38,519 nucleotides of DNA from Aeromicrobium sp. (lineage in GTDB: Bacteria > Actinomycetota > Coriobacteriia > Anaerosomatales > Anaerosomataceae), in NCBI GenBank assembly GCA_015351705.1, contig JADIIM010000054.1, forward strand, positions 1-38,519, read 5' to 3'. Under the pieces are notes generated by a model. The model was not told the DNA's origin. It searched no databases and saw only the letters and a list, made by a program, of their open reading frames with translations. The position numbers were made by a program, and so were the translations under genes. Numbering within the stretch: the first letter of the stretch is position 1; each line of letters opens with the position of its first letter. This document shows positions 37,745-38,519 of the stretch, piece by piece.

Positions 37745-38519
37745 CTACCGCTCCCAGTCGTCCTCGAAGCGCGTGATGTCGTCCTCGCCGAGATACTCGC
37801 CGACGGCGATCTCGACGATCCGCAGCACCTCGGTGCCGGGGTTCTCGAGCCGGTGCAGGAAGCCGCGCGGGATGTACGCGCTCTCGTTGGGCCGGATGTC
37901 GAAGACCTCCTGGCCGCGTGTGATGCGGCCAGAGCCCTCGACGACCACCCAGTGCTCGCTGCGGTGCTCGTGACTCTGGAGTGAGAGCCGCTGCCCGGGC
38001 GCGACCTCGATGGTCTTCACCTGGAAGCCGGTGCCTTTGACCAGCAGCGTCCACGCGCCCCACGGGCGCAGCGACGAACGCGTCTCCACGATCTCGCGCG
38101 CACCGGTCGCCTTCAGGGCGTCCACCACCAGCCGTACGTCCTGCGCGCGGTCCTTGGGCGCCACGAGCGTGGCGTCCGTGGTGTCCACCACCATGAGGTC
38201 CTTGAGACCGATCGTGGCCACGAGCCGGTCCGCCGAGTAGACGATCGTGTCGTGGGAGTCGATGTCCACCACGTTGCCCTTGAGCACGTTGCCGCGCTCG
38301 TCGGCAGGCGCGACCGCCTCGAGTGCGGCGAGCGAGCCCACGTCGGACCAGTCCATCTCGGCCGGGACCACCGCAACGGCGTCGCTCACCTCGAGCACCG
38401 CCTTGTCGAACGGCACGGCGGGCAGTGCGGCGAAGCGCTCGCGCGCCGACTCGCCGGTCCACTCGGCCGGCGGCATCGCGGCCACCTCGCGCGCGGCGGC
38501 GGCCATCTCAGCGGCAGGC
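37745..38519 (-). CDS. Mannose-1-phosphate guanylyltransferase/cupin, C-terminal part (5' end outside window)
   Basis: The frame is open through the window edge, so only about 258 C-terminal residues are seen. The first part is the end of the nucleotidyltransferase domain, with the family motif MDWSDVGSLAALEAVAP, followed by left-handed-helix-like repeats (GNVVDIDSHDTIVYS). The last 110 residues are a type II phosphomannose isomerase cupin: GQRLSLQSHEHRSEHWVVV, SAYIPRGFLHRLENPG and the typical ending YLGEDDITRFEDDWER. ManC/CpsB-type enzymes make GDP-mannose for surface glycans and the cupin may supply mannose-1-phosphate. This suits the glycosyltransferase locus. It converges on the toxin gene with a 7-bp gap. 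Confidence 0.92.
   Translation of the reverse strand, partial: PAAEMAAAAREVAAMPPAEWTGESARERFAALPAVPFDKAVLEVSDAVAVVPAEMDWSDVGSLAALEAVAPADERGNVLKGNVVDIDSHDTIVYSADRLVATIGLKDLMVVDTTDATLVAPKDRAQDVRLVVDALKATGAREIVETRSSLRPWGAWTLLVKGTGFQVKTIEVAPGQRLSLQSHEHRSEHWVVVEGSGRITRGQEVFDIRPNESAYIPRGFLHRLENPGTEVLRIVEIAVGEYLGEDDITRFEDDWER

Noticed and set aside
1-38519. CRISPR arrays, insertion sequences, prophage or integrase genes, rRNA
   Set aside because: No tandem repeat-spacer pattern, transposase or integrase motif, terminal repeats or rRNA segment was seen on either strand.

Overview
The window is GC-rich (roughly 65-70% by eye) bacterial chromosome. Coding is dense, GTG and TTG starts are common, and genes overlap within operons. 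Three things point to an anaerobic, respiring, actinobacterium-like organism: CW_binding_2 cell-wall repeats, a siroheme-dependent (Ahb-type) haem pathway, and a variant System I cytochrome c maturation set. My best guess is a deep-branching Coriobacteriia/OPB41-type lineage. That is inference; no rRNA or marker phylogeny was available.

Layout. 1-1367: C-terminal part of a YhaN/SMC-like ATPase. 1384-3539 (minus): response regulator and sensor kinase. 3641-4405: type III pantothenate kinase (coaX). 4502-4690 (minus): a 62-aa membrane protein. 4691-5080: a regulatory intergenic region. 5081-11400: ccmE-F-A-B-C-D plus a HemX/CcsA-like protein. 11410-12246: a short-chain dehydrogenase. 12247-12521: a structured leader. 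12522-20900: hemA-hemC-hemD-tRNA-Ala-hemB-ahbD-ahbAB(fused)-hemL. 21084-24137: galU and a secreted CAP/cell-wall-binding protein. 24206-38519: a surface-polysaccharide locus (alpha/alpha-toroid protein, ABC exporter, seven GT4-like glycosyltransferases, a Gfo/Idh/MocA oxidoreductase, the C-terminal part of a mannose-1-phosphate guanylyltransferase/cupin). It is interrupted by a TacAT-like RHH/GNAT toxin-antitoxin pair.

How the genes fit. The centre of the window is a haem-supply and haem-use block. HemA/L make 5-aminolevulinate, and HemB/C/D make uroporphyrinogen III. Fused AhbA-AhbB would decarboxylate siroheme, and AhbD would do the last radical-SAM step to haem b. The siroheme-forming enzymes and AhbC are not in the window, and neither are hemE, hemN/G or ferrochelatase. 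The adjacent Ccm genes would export haem and attach it to c-type cytochromes. CcmE has CxxxY in place of HxxxY and no ccmH or ccmG is seen, which matches the variant System I known from archaea and sulfate reducers. Here CcmE also appears to carry a second OB-like domain without the haem-binding motif, and CcmC has an unusually long periplasmic insertion.

The most interesting signals outside the genes are: (i) near-identical promoter/start-site architecture upstream of ccmE and hemA (extended -10, then GTTCAGGCA at the predicted transcription start); (ii) two interleaved perfect inverted repeats (pseudoknot or switch topology) in the hemA leader; (iii) a long hairpin that sequesters the ribosome-binding site of the cell-wall protein gene; (iv) three helically phased GATGAAYGG sites upstream of ccm; (v) an operator palindrome lying on the toxin-antitoxin promoter; (vi) a duplicated two-gene glycosyltransferase module.
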